Shown here: positions 35,846-44,841 of the stretch, piece by piece
Layout of the letters: each line of letters begins with the position of its first letter
How positions within the stretch are numbered: position 1 is the stretch's first letter
NCBI GenBank assembly: GCA_029838195.1
Contig: JALGVJ010000017.1
Location: 62,001-126,000 of the forward strand
DNA from: Promethearchaeota archaeon
Lineage (GTDB): Archaea > Asgardarchaeota > Lokiarchaeia > Sigyniarchaeales > SOKP01
Reading direction: 5' to 3'
DNA: 64,000 nucleotides
Notes under the pieces: model-generated
Seen by the model: only the letters and a program-made list of their open reading frames with translations
The model's database searches: none
What the model was told of the DNA's origin: nothing
Position numbers and translations under genes: made by a program

Positions 35846-36316
35846 ATGGATCTCTACAAATATTTACCTAAAACGAATTGTAAAAAGTGCGGACAACCCA
35901 CGTGCATGGCCTTCGCTTTAGCCCTGCTTCAGGGGAAGGTAAAAGTAGATGATTGTACACCTTTAGTTGAAGAGGCAAAATATAAAAAGCAATATGATAT
36001 TTTAAAAGAGTTAATCGGTAAAGAAGAAGGACAAGAAAAGCAGTTACATATAGAAATCGATGAAGACAAGTGTGACGGCTGTGGAATTTGCGTAACGGCT
36101 TGTCCCGTGAACGCTCGTTATTGTCCACCCACTTTAAGCGGAAAGGCTCCTGATTATCCTCCGGATAAACATCAATTGTTCGAAGTAAAAAATGGTAAAT
36201 GTCAATTGTTAAATTTGGAACATTGTAGGCGTTTAGAGGCGGAAGGACGTGAAAGGGAATGTCACGTGTGCGAAATTTATTGTCCACGAGAAGCCATAAA
36301 AATTCTTTATATTTGA
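35846..36316 (+). CDS. Fe-S protein with CdhE-like N-terminal cluster and ferredoxin domain
   Basis: A 156-residue electron carrier. The N-terminus (YLPKTNCKKCGQPTCMAFALAL, then C at residue 37) is the four-Cys 4Fe-4S motif found in the corrinoid Fe-S subunit of CO dehydrogenase/acetyl-CoA synthase and in RnfB/Fwd-type proteins. The C-terminus is a ferredoxin with a long insertion between its two Cys motifs (CDGCGICVTACPVNARYC and CHVCEIYCPREAI). A GAGGTGA ribosome-binding site lies about 25 bases before the ATG and close to an in-frame ATT, so a start at a non-AUG codon a few residues upstream is possible. It is the first gene of the FwdBDA operon, so it probably feeds electrons to it. Confidence 0.85.
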   Translation: MDLYKYLPKTNCKKCGQPTCMAFALALLQGKVKVDDCTPLVEEAKYKKQYDILKELIGKEEGQEKQLHIEIDEDKCDGCGICVTACPVNARYCPPTLSGKAPDYPPDKHQLFEVKNGKCQLLNLEHCRRLEAEGRERECHVCEIYCPREAIKILYI

Positions 36317-36360
36317 ATTTTTTTTTAATTAGAATGAATGGATTAATTTAAGGTATAAAA

Positions 36361-37668
36361 ATGAAGTATGTAGTTTGTTCTGGTTGTTCTTTACTCTGTT
36401 CTGATATTATAGTTAGAACCGGTGGTTTATTCATTGATGAGGTTTATGGGGCATGTGAACGAGGAAAAGAACGATTTGATTCAGTAACAGCAAAAAATCG
36501 AATTACACATCCTCAGATTAGAAAGAATGGAAAATTAGAAAAGGCAACTTGGGAAGAGGCTTTAAATAAAACGATTGAAATGATTCGCACTTCAAAAAAA
36601 CCCCTTCTTTATGGATTTTCCACGGTTACATGTGAGGCACAGCTAAAAGGAATGGAATTAGCTCAAAAAATAAACGGGTTTATTGATTCTAATTCAAGTA
36701 TTTGTCTAGGGAAGACTCTTAAAATTGCTCGTGATACAGGACTAACTTTTACGACTTTATCCGAGGCAATTAATAAAGCGGATTTATTGGTTTTTTGGGG
36801 ATTTAATCCGGCAGAATCCATCCCTCGTCTTTTGAATAAAGTAGTTTTTTCACGAGGTAGATTTAGAATGACGGGGAGAGAAATTAAAACGGTTGTCATC
36901 ATTGACCCCATAAAGATAGCTTCATTTGGAATTTTCCAAATAAGGGATATTAGCTTGCAAATCAAGCCCAACGCAGATGCAGAATTAATTAATACCATTA
37001 AAGCAGCTTTAGAAACCGGAGGTGAATTGCCACTTGAGGGTGCTGCGGGAATAGATAACGCCGAGCTCAAAAGGTTTTATCTCAATTTGACGGAAGCAGA
37101 AAATGGTATTATATTTATCGGGCAAGGCCTCTTAAATCCATTGGCAAAAATCAATTTGATTGAGGAATTGTTGAAACTAGTTAACATGTTAAATAAGAAC
37201 CAAAAAAGGGGAAGAATTTCTATAATTCCTGTAGGAGGGCATTATAACATGTTAGGATTTAACCATGTAGCATTGTCGTTTTCGGGCAAATCTCATTCGA
37301 TTAAATTTCAAGATAATAAAGCAACCGATGAGGAACCCACCCTTATTTCCACGATTCAAAAAGGAGATTTTGATTTCTCCTTGATTGTTGGAACAGACCC
37401 TATCTCTCATCTCCCTCATTCTCTTAGCTCTAAAATGGCAGCAAAACCTTTAGTAGTAATTGACAATAAATTTTCAGCAACGACTCATCTTGCCGATATT
37501 GTTCTTCCAAGTGCCATATCCGGCGTCGAGTCTGCCGGACTCGCATTCCGATTAGATAATGTTCCTATTGAATTAAAAAAAATAGTAAATCCTCCTTCTA
37601 ATGTAAGAAGTGATGTGGAAATATTGACAGATATTTTAACTAGATTAACTACTCCAGGAGGAAGGTGA
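36361..37668 (+). CDS. fwdB: Formylmethanofuran dehydrogenase subunit B (molybdopterin, Fe-S)
   Basis: Catalytic formate dehydrogenase-like subunit that reduces CO2 to formate at a tungsten or molybdenum bis-molybdopterin centre. The 435 residues start with CSGCSLLCSD (C6, C9, C13) and continue with GACERGKERF, giving the four Cys of the N-terminal 4Fe-4S cluster. The metal ligand is the Cys in SNSSICLGKTLK. The C-terminal half (HLADIVLPSAISGVESAGLAFRLDN) is the usual substrate-channel segment. It is followed by FwdD only 8 bases later. In Asgard archaea this enzyme opens the archaeal Wood-Ljungdahl branch. Confidence 0.93.
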   Translation: MKYVVCSGCSLLCSDIIVRTGGLFIDEVYGACERGKERFDSVTAKNRITHPQIRKNGKLEKATWEEALNKTIEMIRTSKKPLLYGFSTVTCEAQLKGMELAQKINGFIDSNSSICLGKTLKIARDTGLTFTTLSEAINKADLLVFWGFNPAESIPRLLNKVVFSRGRFRMTGREIKTVVIIDPIKIASFGIFQIRDISLQIKPNADAELINTIKAALETGGELPLEGAAGIDNAELKRFYLNLTEAENGIIFIGQGLLNPLAKINLIEELLKLVNMLNKNQKRGRISIIPVGGHYNMLGFNHVALSFSGKSHSIKFQDNKATDEEPTLISTIQKGDFDFSLIVGTDPISHLPHSLSSKMAAKPLVVIDNKFSATTHLADIVLPSAISGVESAGLAFRLDNVPIELKKIVNPPSNVRSDVEILTDILTRLTTPGGR

Positions 37669-37675
37669 ATCTTTC

Positions 37676-38062
37676 ATGGAAATGCTCGTAAATACAGCAA
37701 GATTAATCAGGCATGATCAAGCAACGGAGCATGCTTTTGGAGATTACGAAACATTAAAAAAAAAAGTAGCTATTGCATTCATGAATCCAAATACCATAAA
37801 GCAATTAAACGTGAAAAACCATTCTAACGTAAAAATTATTAGTGAACATGGCTCCGTCGTGCTAACAGCGAAAGAAGAGGATTCCATTCCTGAAGGAATC
37901 GTTACTATTCCCGTTTCCCTATGGGCTAATCAAATAACAGGAATTATTGAAGACGAGTTAATATATAAAAATCTTAAAGCTAAAATTGAGCCTACCACGG
38001 AACCCGTACCATCATTTGAAGATTTAATAAGTAAATTAAAAGGAGCGAAAGAAGAGGTGTAA
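37676..38062 (+). CDS. fwdD: Formylmethanofuran dehydrogenase subunit D (molybdopterin-dinucleotide binding)
   Basis: The small partner of FwdB, 128 residues, forming the dinucleotide-binding barrel that is fused at the C-terminus of most molybdopterin enzymes. The characteristic stretch is VAIAFMNPNTIKQLNVKNHSNV, then VVLTAKEEDSIPEGIVTIP and SLWANQITG. A short N-terminal lead (MEMLVNTARLIRHDQATEHAFG) resembles methanogen FwdD. The start at 37676 lies 8 bases after the FwdB stop, with a GGAGGA site just before. It is followed by FwdA 5 bases downstream. Confidence 0.92.
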   Translation: MEMLVNTARLIRHDQATEHAFGDYETLKKKVAIAFMNPNTIKQLNVKNHSNVKIISEHGSVVLTAKEEDSIPEGIVTIPVSLWANQITGIIEDELIYKNLKAKIEPTTEPVPSFEDLISKLKGAKEEV

Positions 38063-38067
38063 ATAAC

Positions 38068-39735
38068 TTGATACGACTGGAAATCAAGAATGGTCTCGTG
38101 TTTGATCCCATGAATAACATCGAAGGAGAAATAAAAGATATTCTCATCGAGAATGGAAAAATCGTAGAAAAATTTTCTGCTGAAACTGATGTGAAAATTC
38201 TAAATGCTAAGGGAAAAACGATCATTCCTTCTGCCGTTGAAATCCATTGTCATGTAGCATCGCAGCAAACAAATTGGACCCGGTTATTAGGCTCCAACAA
38301 CCCGAGTTTCATGAAGTATTGGCAAGGATTAACTCTCAAAAAAATTGCTCGTGATTACTTAAAACATGGCTACACTTTTATCACGGAAGCAAATGTTTTT
38401 CCTTCTTTAGCCAAGCAAACGTTATTTAATTTCCAACATATACCCGTTTTGGATAAAGCTTTTCTGTTAAATGTGAGCAATTTATGGCCCTTAGAGCTGG
38501 AATTTCAAAAAGGAAAAATTGAAGAGATGATTATTTTCCTCTCAGATCTTTTAGAAAAAACACGTGGATTTGGATTTAAGGCGTATAATCCGTTCGAAAA
38601 TGAAAATTGGAATTTTAATTTTCTACGAGAAGATTTATTGAAACAAGGACGATTATATAATTTCCGCCCAATAGAGGTTTATCTGAATCTTTTACAAGCA
38701 AATGAAAGACTGAACTTGCCTCATTCTCTTCACGTGCACGTGGAAGGATATGAAACTCTAACGGGCAAAAAAAATCTTAATGTACTGCTTGATCATGTTA
38801 AATCCTTAGCATTAGAGCGGAAAAATAATGAAAGTAATGAGCTTGCACGAGATCACCTTTTACATATTGCTCATGGCGCTCTTTACAATGTAGACGGCGA
38901 TAACTCTAATTTAATAAATGCCGTAAATCAATCTCAGGATTTAGATTTAGATTTGGGAATGATAGGTTTTAATGAAATTAATCCGGTAATGACTTCGGAT
39001 AGGCGATTAATAAACCTACTTGAAAAAGAAAACCAGATGCCCGTGATTAAATCTGCGGTTGAAGAAGAGGGAGATCAATTTTGTACTTTAAGAACTTTTT
39101 CAAAAACAACTGAACTTCACTCGATCTTCTTCGTGAATGCCATTGATTTAGCTCTCAACATTCAAAACAAATGGCAAGTTCAATTTTCTGTTAATTATCC
39201 TAATCACGGGGATGTTAATGATATTCCTACTTTAATAGGTATTCTCATGAGTGCGGATGTAAGAAAAAAATTCTTAGAAAAACTTCATCCAATTCTTAGC
39301 GAGGAAAAATTTAGCAATATACATGATAAAGAATTTAATTTCAATGAAATCGTTATCCTTACCCGCGCAAGCCCTGCAAAATCTCTTGGAATTGGAAAGA
39401 TAAAAGGAAATCTTGGTGTTGGAGCGGATGGAGATGTAAACATCTTAGATATTGATGTAAATGAACTCAATCTTCCAAAAGAGATTAATATTTTACAAAA
39501 AGCACTTTCAAGCGTGCATCAAGTAATCAAAGCAGGCATGATTGTTAAAGAGCAAGATAATTTTAATTTAACTCCCCAAGGACACATTTTTCACGCTCAT
39601 GGCGATCGCATAGAACTCAAGGATACGGAATTATTAATGAAGGCAAAAAAAGATTATTATAAGAAATATTCTTCCATTTTTTATGAATCTTTAACTTGTA
39701 CTTTAAATCCAAAGATACTAAGAAAAATCGGTTAG
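38068..39735 (+). CDS. fwdA: Formylmethanofuran dehydrogenase subunit A (amidohydrolase)
   Basis: The metal-dependent amidohydrolase that condenses formate with methanofuran. It has 555 residues. The dinuclear-zinc HxH motif is AVEIHCHVAS, the lysine that is carboxylated in this family is probably in FGFKAYNPFEN, and further ligands lie in SLHVHVEGYETL and LLHIAHGALYN. The C-terminus ends in the conserved GVGADGDVNILDIDVNEL strand. It starts with TTG (ttgatacga), 5 bases after FwdD, with a GAGGTG site in the preceding gene's end. No FwdC follows, which in methanogens completes the complex; the next gene is on the other strand. Confidence 0.93.
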   Translation: MIRLEIKNGLVFDPMNNIEGEIKDILIENGKIVEKFSAETDVKILNAKGKTIIPSAVEIHCHVASQQTNWTRLLGSNNPSFMKYWQGLTLKKIARDYLKHGYTFITEANVFPSLAKQTLFNFQHIPVLDKAFLLNVSNLWPLELEFQKGKIEEMIIFLSDLLEKTRGFGFKAYNPFENENWNFNFLREDLLKQGRLYNFRPIEVYLNLLQANERLNLPHSLHVHVEGYETLTGKKNLNVLLDHVKSLALERKNNESNELARDHLLHIAHGALYNVDGDNSNLINAVNQSQDLDLDLGMIGFNEINPVMTSDRRLINLLEKENQMPVIKSAVEEEGDQFCTLRTFSKTTELHSIFFVNAIDLALNIQNKWQVQFSVNYPNHGDVNDIPTLIGILMSADVRKKFLEKLHPILSEEKFSNIHDKEFNFNEIVILTRASPAKSLGIGKIKGNLGVGADGDVNILDIDVNELNLPKEINILQKALSSVHQVIKAGMIVKEQDNFNLTPQGHIFHAHGDRIELKDTELLMKAKKDYYKKYSSIFYESLTCTLNPKILRKIG

Positions 39736-39739
39736 TCAT

Positions 39740-39909
39740 GTTTCCTTCTTTTTTTTTAAATTTTTCTCTTAATTCAAGAGCTTTTTTTAAAAAACACTCA
39801 ATTCCGTGAATAATTTCATTAATCATGGACTTTATTAGTTTAATAATTTTTTATTCTAATAAAATTGAAAAATGCTTCGAAGATTTACCTTGAGAAAAAA
39901 ATTTTCGAA
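39740..39909 (+). repeat. Direct repeat, left copy (about 170 bp)
   Basis: Starts GTTTCCTTCTTTTTTTT and ends AAAAAATTTTCG. It is nearly identical to 41595-41768, where it includes the start codon and first residues of the Bax-inhibitor-like gene. Here that start codon is changed (ATG to TTG context) and the sequence runs into a truncated phosphatase gene. Confidence 0.85.
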
Positions 39910-40172
39910 ACTATAAAATATGCCATGTCAAATTCAAATCCTTTTTTTCTTAACAAGGTTGAAATTGCCGTTACCTGGGAATGATCTCTTCCCGTGATTA
40001 GCACTAAAGGAACATTAGTGGTAAAAGAAACGTGATTGATGCTGGAATTAAATGCATTGAAAAAATTAGAGAGCGAAACAACATTATCCTCATCGAATTC
40101 GATAGAAAAATCATTTAAAGGATTATAATAAAGGGTGTTATCAATATCCAAAATAATTAATTTTTCTTTCAT
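39885..40172 (-). pseudogene. HAD-family phosphatase, C-terminally truncated
   Basis: Only 95 residues remain. The HAD motif I is LIILDIDNTLYY (Asp nucleophile and DxDxT/N pattern) and motif II is VPLVLITGRDHSQ, but motifs III and IV with the Lys and metal-binding Asp residues are missing. The reading frame ends within the direct repeat: the last residues (SKIFFSR) come from the repeat, not the original gene. The enzyme core is therefore lost, and the fragment is unlikely to be catalytic. It was probably cut by the duplication event. Confidence 0.72.
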
Positions 40173-40436
40173 GGCAATATCCTCGAAATTTTATTGAAAT
40201 ATATGATTTAAATGAAAAAGTTCCCTCTTATAAATAATTTGGGAGAGGTAAATTAATAATTTCATCCATGGTACTAAAATTACAATATCTATAGCTTGAT
40301 TCTTCCACCTGAAGAAACTATACATAATCTCTTATTATTCCGGAGAAGTAGTTATCCTTGAAAATGGAGAATTCTGCGCTAAATTACCTACCTTGAAATT
40401 TTTAAAGAATGATAAAAATGCAAAAACACGCATGTT

Positions 40437-40859
40437 TTACTCCTTGATGATGGGAAAAATAGCATTACCCGGACAATTTTTAAAACACTTCAAACACTTG
40501 AAGCATTTCGACAAGGATTTAGCTCTAAACTTCACGTATTCTTGCCCCTTTTCATCTCTTTCAAGAAAAAATAATCCCTGGAAGCAAAAATCATCTTTTA
40601 AACATTTATAACATTTTAGACATCTCTCCTCATCGATGGTAAATCCTTCTAGCTTGCCTTCTTCAATAGAAATTACCTCAATGGCGCCATGTTCGCAAAC
40701 ATCAACACATTTCAAACATCCTTCACATTTCTCATAATTAACGTATCGCATTGAATTCTTAAAAAAAATTGCTTTAGGAGAACAGCTATACATGCAACGC
40801 TGACATCTCACGCATAAATTTGGATTAATGCTTATGGGAAATAGTTTTTCTGCTTTCAT
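40437..40859 (-). CDS. Polyferredoxin with four 4Fe-4S sites
   Basis: A 140-residue electron carrier with four cysteine clusters in tandem: CVRCQRCMYSC, CEGCLKCVDVC, CLKCYKCLKDDFC and CFKCLKCFKNC. The third has an enlarged last gap, and none has the usual downstream CP for a fully standard partner except CPGNA in the last. The order suggests two fused dicluster ferredoxins. It lies within a region of decayed genes but is intact. It may transfer electrons to the Fwd complex 1 kb away, on the other strand. Confidence 0.85.
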   Translation of the reverse strand: MKAEKLFPISINPNLCVRCQRCMYSCSPKAIFFKNSMRYVNYEKCEGCLKCVDVCEHGAIEVISIEEGKLEGFTIDEERCLKCYKCLKDDFCFQGLFFLERDEKGQEYVKFRAKSLSKCFKCLKCFKNCPGNAIFPIIKE

Positions 40860-41072
40860 GATGAATAATCCCTTGTTTAAAAGATTATACTTCTAATAAA
40901 AAGAATTAAGTAAATAAGAAAATTTTCTCTCTCATAAAATGTTATTTTTTATTTTTTTTATATATTTGAAACAAATTTATTATATTTTATTAGTACTTAA
41001 TAGTTATAAGTATTAAAATTAGAGATAAAAATTAAAAAAAATTTTATTTTTATTGAGTTATTTTTAAGATTT

Positions 41073-41240
41073 TCAATTAATTCTTTGGATCTTTTTGGGT
41101 GTTAAATCATAAAATTGCTGAAAAATTAATAAACCGAGAATCATTACTATCATGGATATTACTGCTAAATGAGCGTGAATGCCCCATTCTATCAGAAGTG
41201 TCTTCGCGAGTATATTTTTTGCGAAAATAGCCAAATCCAT
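41073..41240 (-). pseudogene. Remnant of a GPH-family transporter (C-terminal end)
   Basis: A leftward open stretch from the ATG at 41240 to the TGA at 41073-41075. It reads WGIHAHLAVISMIVMIL then FQQFYDLTPKKIQ. This matches the end of the intact transporter at 46527 (LGIRMHAALIPAFIVLVT then WKWYDITPELVQ). Only the last helix and the charged tail remain. The rest of a gene of about 1400 bases is gone, so this is a relic left in the graveyard between the repeats. Confidence 0.6.
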
Positions 41241-41328
41241 AAAATCTTTCAAAATTTTTCTTTTTCTAATAATAAAAGGTGTTTATAATTACATTTCCAT
41301 CATGAAGATATCTAAAACCTCCGGCATT

Positions 41329-41588
41329 TTAGTTTATCTCGGGATAATAATCATTCAAGAATTTTGGATTTCCCTCGTCTTGCCTAACACGTAAATATCC
41401 AAAATTTGATGCCACTCCTACTATTCGATCATTTTCTATTAGGAACATGTGCTCATTAGGTATCGAAATTCATTCATTCACGGGTGAGATGGCTTTAGAA
41501 TCTTCAAATTGATTGCAAATATATCAATATCCCGGTAATCAAAATTTATCTTTAATCCATCTTCCAAAATAATCTGAACCATAATCAT
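41329..41588 (-). pseudogene. Decayed small gene of unknown family
   Basis: Leftward from the ATG at 41588 (MIMVQIILEDGLKINFDY, then FAINLKILKPSHP) the frame stops. The sense continues in a shifted frame as NEHMFLIENDRIVGVASN and GYLRVRQDEGNPKF, ending at a TAA near 41329. The codon pattern is protein-like, so this is a real gene in decay. The family is not recognised. Confidence 0.45.
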
Positions 41589-41594
41589 AATCAG

Positions 41595-41768
41595 GTTTCC
41601 TTCTTTTTTTTAAAATTTTCTTCTTAATTCAAGAGCTTTTTTTAAAAAACACTCAATTCCGTGAATAATTTTATTAATCATGGACTTCATTACTTTTTTA
41701 ATAATACTTTTATTCGAATAAAATTGAAAAATACTTCGAAGATTTACCATGAGAAAAAAATTTTCGGA
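41595..41768 (+). repeat. Direct repeat, right copy (about 170 bp)
   Basis: Matches 39740-39909 with few differences. It contains the ribosome-binding region, the ATG and about 7 codons of the following membrane protein gene, so this is the source copy. Both copies also encode a short leftward open frame starting MINxIIHGIECFLKKALEL. Confidence 0.85.
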
Positions 41769-42465
41769 AATAAGAGAGAATTTCAGCTCCAGAACTAATA
41801 AAACCATGAATCGTGTTCTTCTAGGACTATTTTGGTCATTAGGGTGGATGGCAATAACCACATATGGCCTTGGCAAAATTTTAATTGGCTCTTGGCTTCC
41901 CGCTTATTCTCCCGTTTTTAAAGATATTTTTATTATTAATTGGTGGATTCCTATTTTGATCTTATTCCCCATCATCCTCGTTCTGGGTTTTGCGTGTCAT
42001 TTTTCTACTTCTACACATCCCATTGTTCAGATTATCCTACTAACGCTCTACTCCATTTTCAATGGCATGTTCATTAGCCCCATAACCGCCCTTGCCATGA
42101 CTTTAGGAATAAATATCGCAGTAGCATTAGGATTAACGGCAGGCATCTCTCTGATTGCCGGATTTATTGGATGGATAAAAAAAGACATGTCTTCTTGGAA
42201 AAATTGGCTATTGGGCATTTTAATTTGCGGAATTATTGCTTCCTTAATAAATCTTTTCATTCCCACCACCGGCTTTACTCTCCTCGTTTCTATTCTGGTA
42301 ATTATCATTTTTATTCCTCTAATCATGTATGATATCAATCAGATTAAATATAATTTAGAAGAAGATAAATGGATTCGTGGTGTCATTGAATTATTCCTCG
42401 ATTTCGTGAATATTTTCATTCGCATTCTTTATATTTTAATATTATTGGCACTCGGGGAAGATTGA
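41749..42465 (+). CDS. Bax inhibitor-1 / YccA / TMBIM-family membrane protein
   Basis: A 238-residue, seven-helix membrane protein of the calcium-leak TMBIM family. The start is basic (MRKKFSEIRENF) and the helices are evenly spaced. The end carries YDINQIKYNLEED and then ELFLDFVNIFIRILYILILLALG, the acidic-residue pair and final helix typical of Bax-inhibitor-1. Bacterial YetJ conducts Ca2+ and shows pH gating through two Asp residues; equivalents here are the Asp in MYDINQI and in LFLDFVN. It starts inside a direct repeat copied beside the Fwd operon. The next gene is 256 bases away. Confidence 0.85.
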   Translation: MRKKFSEIRENFSSRTNKTMNRVLLGLFWSLGWMAITTYGLGKILIGSWLPAYSPVFKDIFIINWWIPILILFPIILVLGFACHFSTSTHPIVQIILLTLYSIFNGMFISPITALAMTLGINIAVALGLTAGISLIAGFIGWIKKDMSSWKNWLLGILICGIIASLINLFIPTTGFTLLVSILVIIIFIPLIMYDINQIKYNLEEDKWIRGVIELFLDFVNIFIRILYILILLALGED

Positions 42466-42721
42466 TAATGCTCGGTGATATGGATTTCTATTAATGAGAG
42501 AATTATTTTTACATTTGATTCCTATCTTGATCTTACACCCTCTTTTTTTTTTATAAAGATTTTCTCAATATTCCATGACTGAAAAATTAAAAAGTTTAAA
42601 TCGTGGAAGATATTCTTAAAATATAAAAAATTAATCGTTATTTCTATTTTTAGTGCAAAAACTAAATTATCCTTCTTTAAATTTAAATAAAAGATTAATA
42701 AGTAAACGTGATTAATGTCTC

Positions 42722-43765
42722 ATGGGAAAACAAATCGAAATTACTAAACCAAGCAATCTTTTTAATGAAGATGGCTCCCTCGTCCAAACAGGCTGGGCAC
42801 GAAAACCCATCTTAAAATATAATAAAGAATGGATCGGTAAATCCTGGTGGCGTATCAAAGAATGGGATCATTATTCTGTATTAAACAAAGAATTTGGTTT
42901 TCAACTCACCATCGGTGATATTGGGTATTTGACGCAAATGAGCTATGTTTGGCTTGACTTCAAGAATAAAATGAGAGATGGAAAGGGGATTTTTAAATTC
43001 TTTACGAAATCAAAGCTATTACCTCTGAGCTCCCTGGAAGATAGCGTTATCGAGTTTCCTACTAAAAAATTCAAGGCAAAAATTGTCAAGGAAAAAAATA
43101 AACGGATTTTATCCATTGAAGATCCTACGTTCATGAAGGGGAAGGGCATCGAAGGTGCAATTACTCTTGAAGATAAACCAGAATGGGATAATACCGTTGT
43201 TGTTACGGGATATAATGAAGATCCCCGTTTGTTTTATTACAACCATAAAATCAACATGATGCCCGCGACGGGCACGCTTAAAATTGGTAAAGACATCTAT
43301 GAATTCACGCCCGATAGATCTTTCGGATTAATGGATTGGGGGCGAGGAATATGGCCATACAGGACGCATTGGCTTTGGGGTTCAGCGTGTGGAATGGTGG
43401 AAGGCGTTCCTTTAGCTTTTAACATCGGTTATGGTTTTGGTGCCGTGGGAAGTGAGCCAAATGCAACCCACACGGAAAACATCGTATTTTACAACGGTAA
43501 AGCGCATAAATTAGATGAAGTAACGTTTCATCATGAAAATAGGGATCCTACAAAACCTTGGAAATTTACAAGCAATGATAACAGGTTTACCATGACGTTA
43601 GAACCTCTCCTTCCTCATCGGGAGAAAATAAATTTTGGAATTATTTATTCGGATTCTTCTTTACTTCATGGGTTGTATTCAGGGGAAATCATTCTAGATG
43701 ATGGAAAGAAAATAGTAGTGAAAGATTTATTGGGTCATGCGGAAGATATTTACTGGCGATGGTAA
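42722..43765 (+). CDS. DUF2804 family protein
   Basis: A 347-residue soluble protein of the DUF2804 family, a beta-rich fold related to carotenoid/lipid-binding or tocopherol-cyclase-like proteins; function unknown. Typical segments are GWARKPILKYNKEW near the start, KSWWRIKEWDHYSV, GLMDWGRGIWPYRTHWLWGSACG in the middle, and NIGYGFG. The C-terminus ends DIYWRW. Its last codons are copied about 1390 bases downstream along with the 7TM gene, marking the edge of a local duplication. Transcribed alone from a spacer rich in A+T. Confidence 0.86.
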   Translation: MGKQIEITKPSNLFNEDGSLVQTGWARKPILKYNKEWIGKSWWRIKEWDHYSVLNKEFGFQLTIGDIGYLTQMSYVWLDFKNKMRDGKGIFKFFTKSKLLPLSSLEDSVIEFPTKKFKAKIVKEKNKRILSIEDPTFMKGKGIEGAITLEDKPEWDNTVVVTGYNEDPRLFYYNHKINMMPATGTLKIGKDIYEFTPDRSFGLMDWGRGIWPYRTHWLWGSACGMVEGVPLAFNIGYGFGAVGSEPNATHTENIVFYNGKAHKLDEVTFHHENRDPTKPWKFTSNDNRFTMTLEPLLPHREKINFGIIYSDSSLLHGLYSGEIILDDGKKIVVKDLLGHAEDIYWRW

Positions 43766-44103
43766 TCAAATATAATTTTTTTCGTTTTTTTTACTTATCA
43801 TATCTCATCTCGTTCGCTTACTTTTAATTAGTGTGTATGCCCTGCTCGAGTACCATTTTAATTCATGCTTCAAAATTGATTAAAAAGTACAATTTTTATT
43901 AATTTACATCCTTCTCTTTTTCTTTTTTATTGCTCGAATAATACTCCTTTTATAAATAAAAATAAAAATAAAAATAATTTTGATAACTAGTCGGCGATTG
44001 ATAAATTTATCAAGAACTCCTTGTAATCACTATTTTAAAAAATAAACTAAAACAAGAACTGAAAAAAAAGGAGATTCTTTAATAGTAATCTAATTTTTTT
44101 AGC
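43766..44103. other. Intergenic, convergent 3' ends
   Basis: A+T-rich spacer between the DUF2804 stop and the 7TM stop, with T-runs on both sides that could end transcription. A short GATAAATTTATC palindrome at 43999-44010 is the only inverted repeat seen. Confidence 0.5.
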
Positions 44104-44841
44104 TCATGCTGCTTCTTTAACTATCAACTTAGCTAGTTTTGGAGGCATGGTCCACCCGATATAGAAGATAATCGAGGAGATTAGCAAGATTAACCGCGTG
44201 ATAAATAAGGTTAAGGCTATTAAAGAAATTACGGAATCTAGAATTGCTCCAATTCCGAAAAATAAGAATGCAAGTAAAATTAATTTTGCCTTCCATTGAA
44301 TGACTCGATTGGGAGATTGCATGGATTTTCTTATGAAAATAAGGATAGTAAGCAAGTTTATCGCGATGGTAATCAAGACATAAGAAGCAACGATAAGCTT
44401 AGTTTCACTATCAAATTTTGATACCCGAATGGCTAATAAAGAAGGATCTGTAACCAGGTAATAGAAAAAAATGATAATATACGCAATATTAAAGGCTAAA
44501 TAAATTAATAATATTTTCCATTTGGAATACGGGTATACTAAAAGCGCAAATGAATACATCCATAATAAAGAAGCGATTGGAATCAGACCAAAACTAATGA
44601 AAATGTAGAATGTATCTGATACGTCCACGTTAAAAACTAAAATGGTAATGAAAGCAATTGCTGAACCCCACCAAGGAGAAAATAGAAAAATTAACATTAG
44701 ACCTACCGTTACCAGTTCAATTTGCTTATATGAAAAATATTTCGATACAATTCGAAATCCCAACAAGAAATTTACCGTGAGGGTTAATAATTCAAATGTT
44801 CCGTAAAATAACTCAAGAGATGTAAAACTTTCAATTCCCAT
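44104..44841 (-). CDS. 7TM membrane protein (tandem paralogue 1)
   Basis: A 245-residue protein with seven hydrophobic segments and short loops, unlike known transporters. It may be a signal-sensing domain of the kind seen at the N-terminus of some histidine kinases, but no kinase is attached. It begins MGIESFTSLELFYGTF and ends IGWTMPPKLAKL. The loop between helices one and two is charged (SKYFSYKQIE), and the DVSDTFYIFISFGLIPIASLLWMYSF stretch is the best conserved part. It is about two-thirds identical to the gene at 45485. Confidence 0.75.
   Translation of the reverse strand: MGIESFTSLELFYGTFELLTLTVNFLLGFRIVSKYFSYKQIELVTVGLMLIFLFSPWWGSAIAFITILVFNVDVSDTFYIFISFGLIPIASLLWMYSFALLVYPYSKWKILLIYLAFNIAYIIIFFYYLVTDPSLLAIRVSKFDSETKLIVASYVLITIAINLLTILIFIRKSMQSPNRVIQWKAKLILLAFLFFGIGAILDSVISLIALTLFITRLILLISSIIFYIGWTMPPKLAKLIVKEAA

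Noticed and set aside
40393..40611. A 72-codon rightward frame across the polyferredoxin
   Set aside because: It is antisense to a clear Cys-rich protein and has no family signature.
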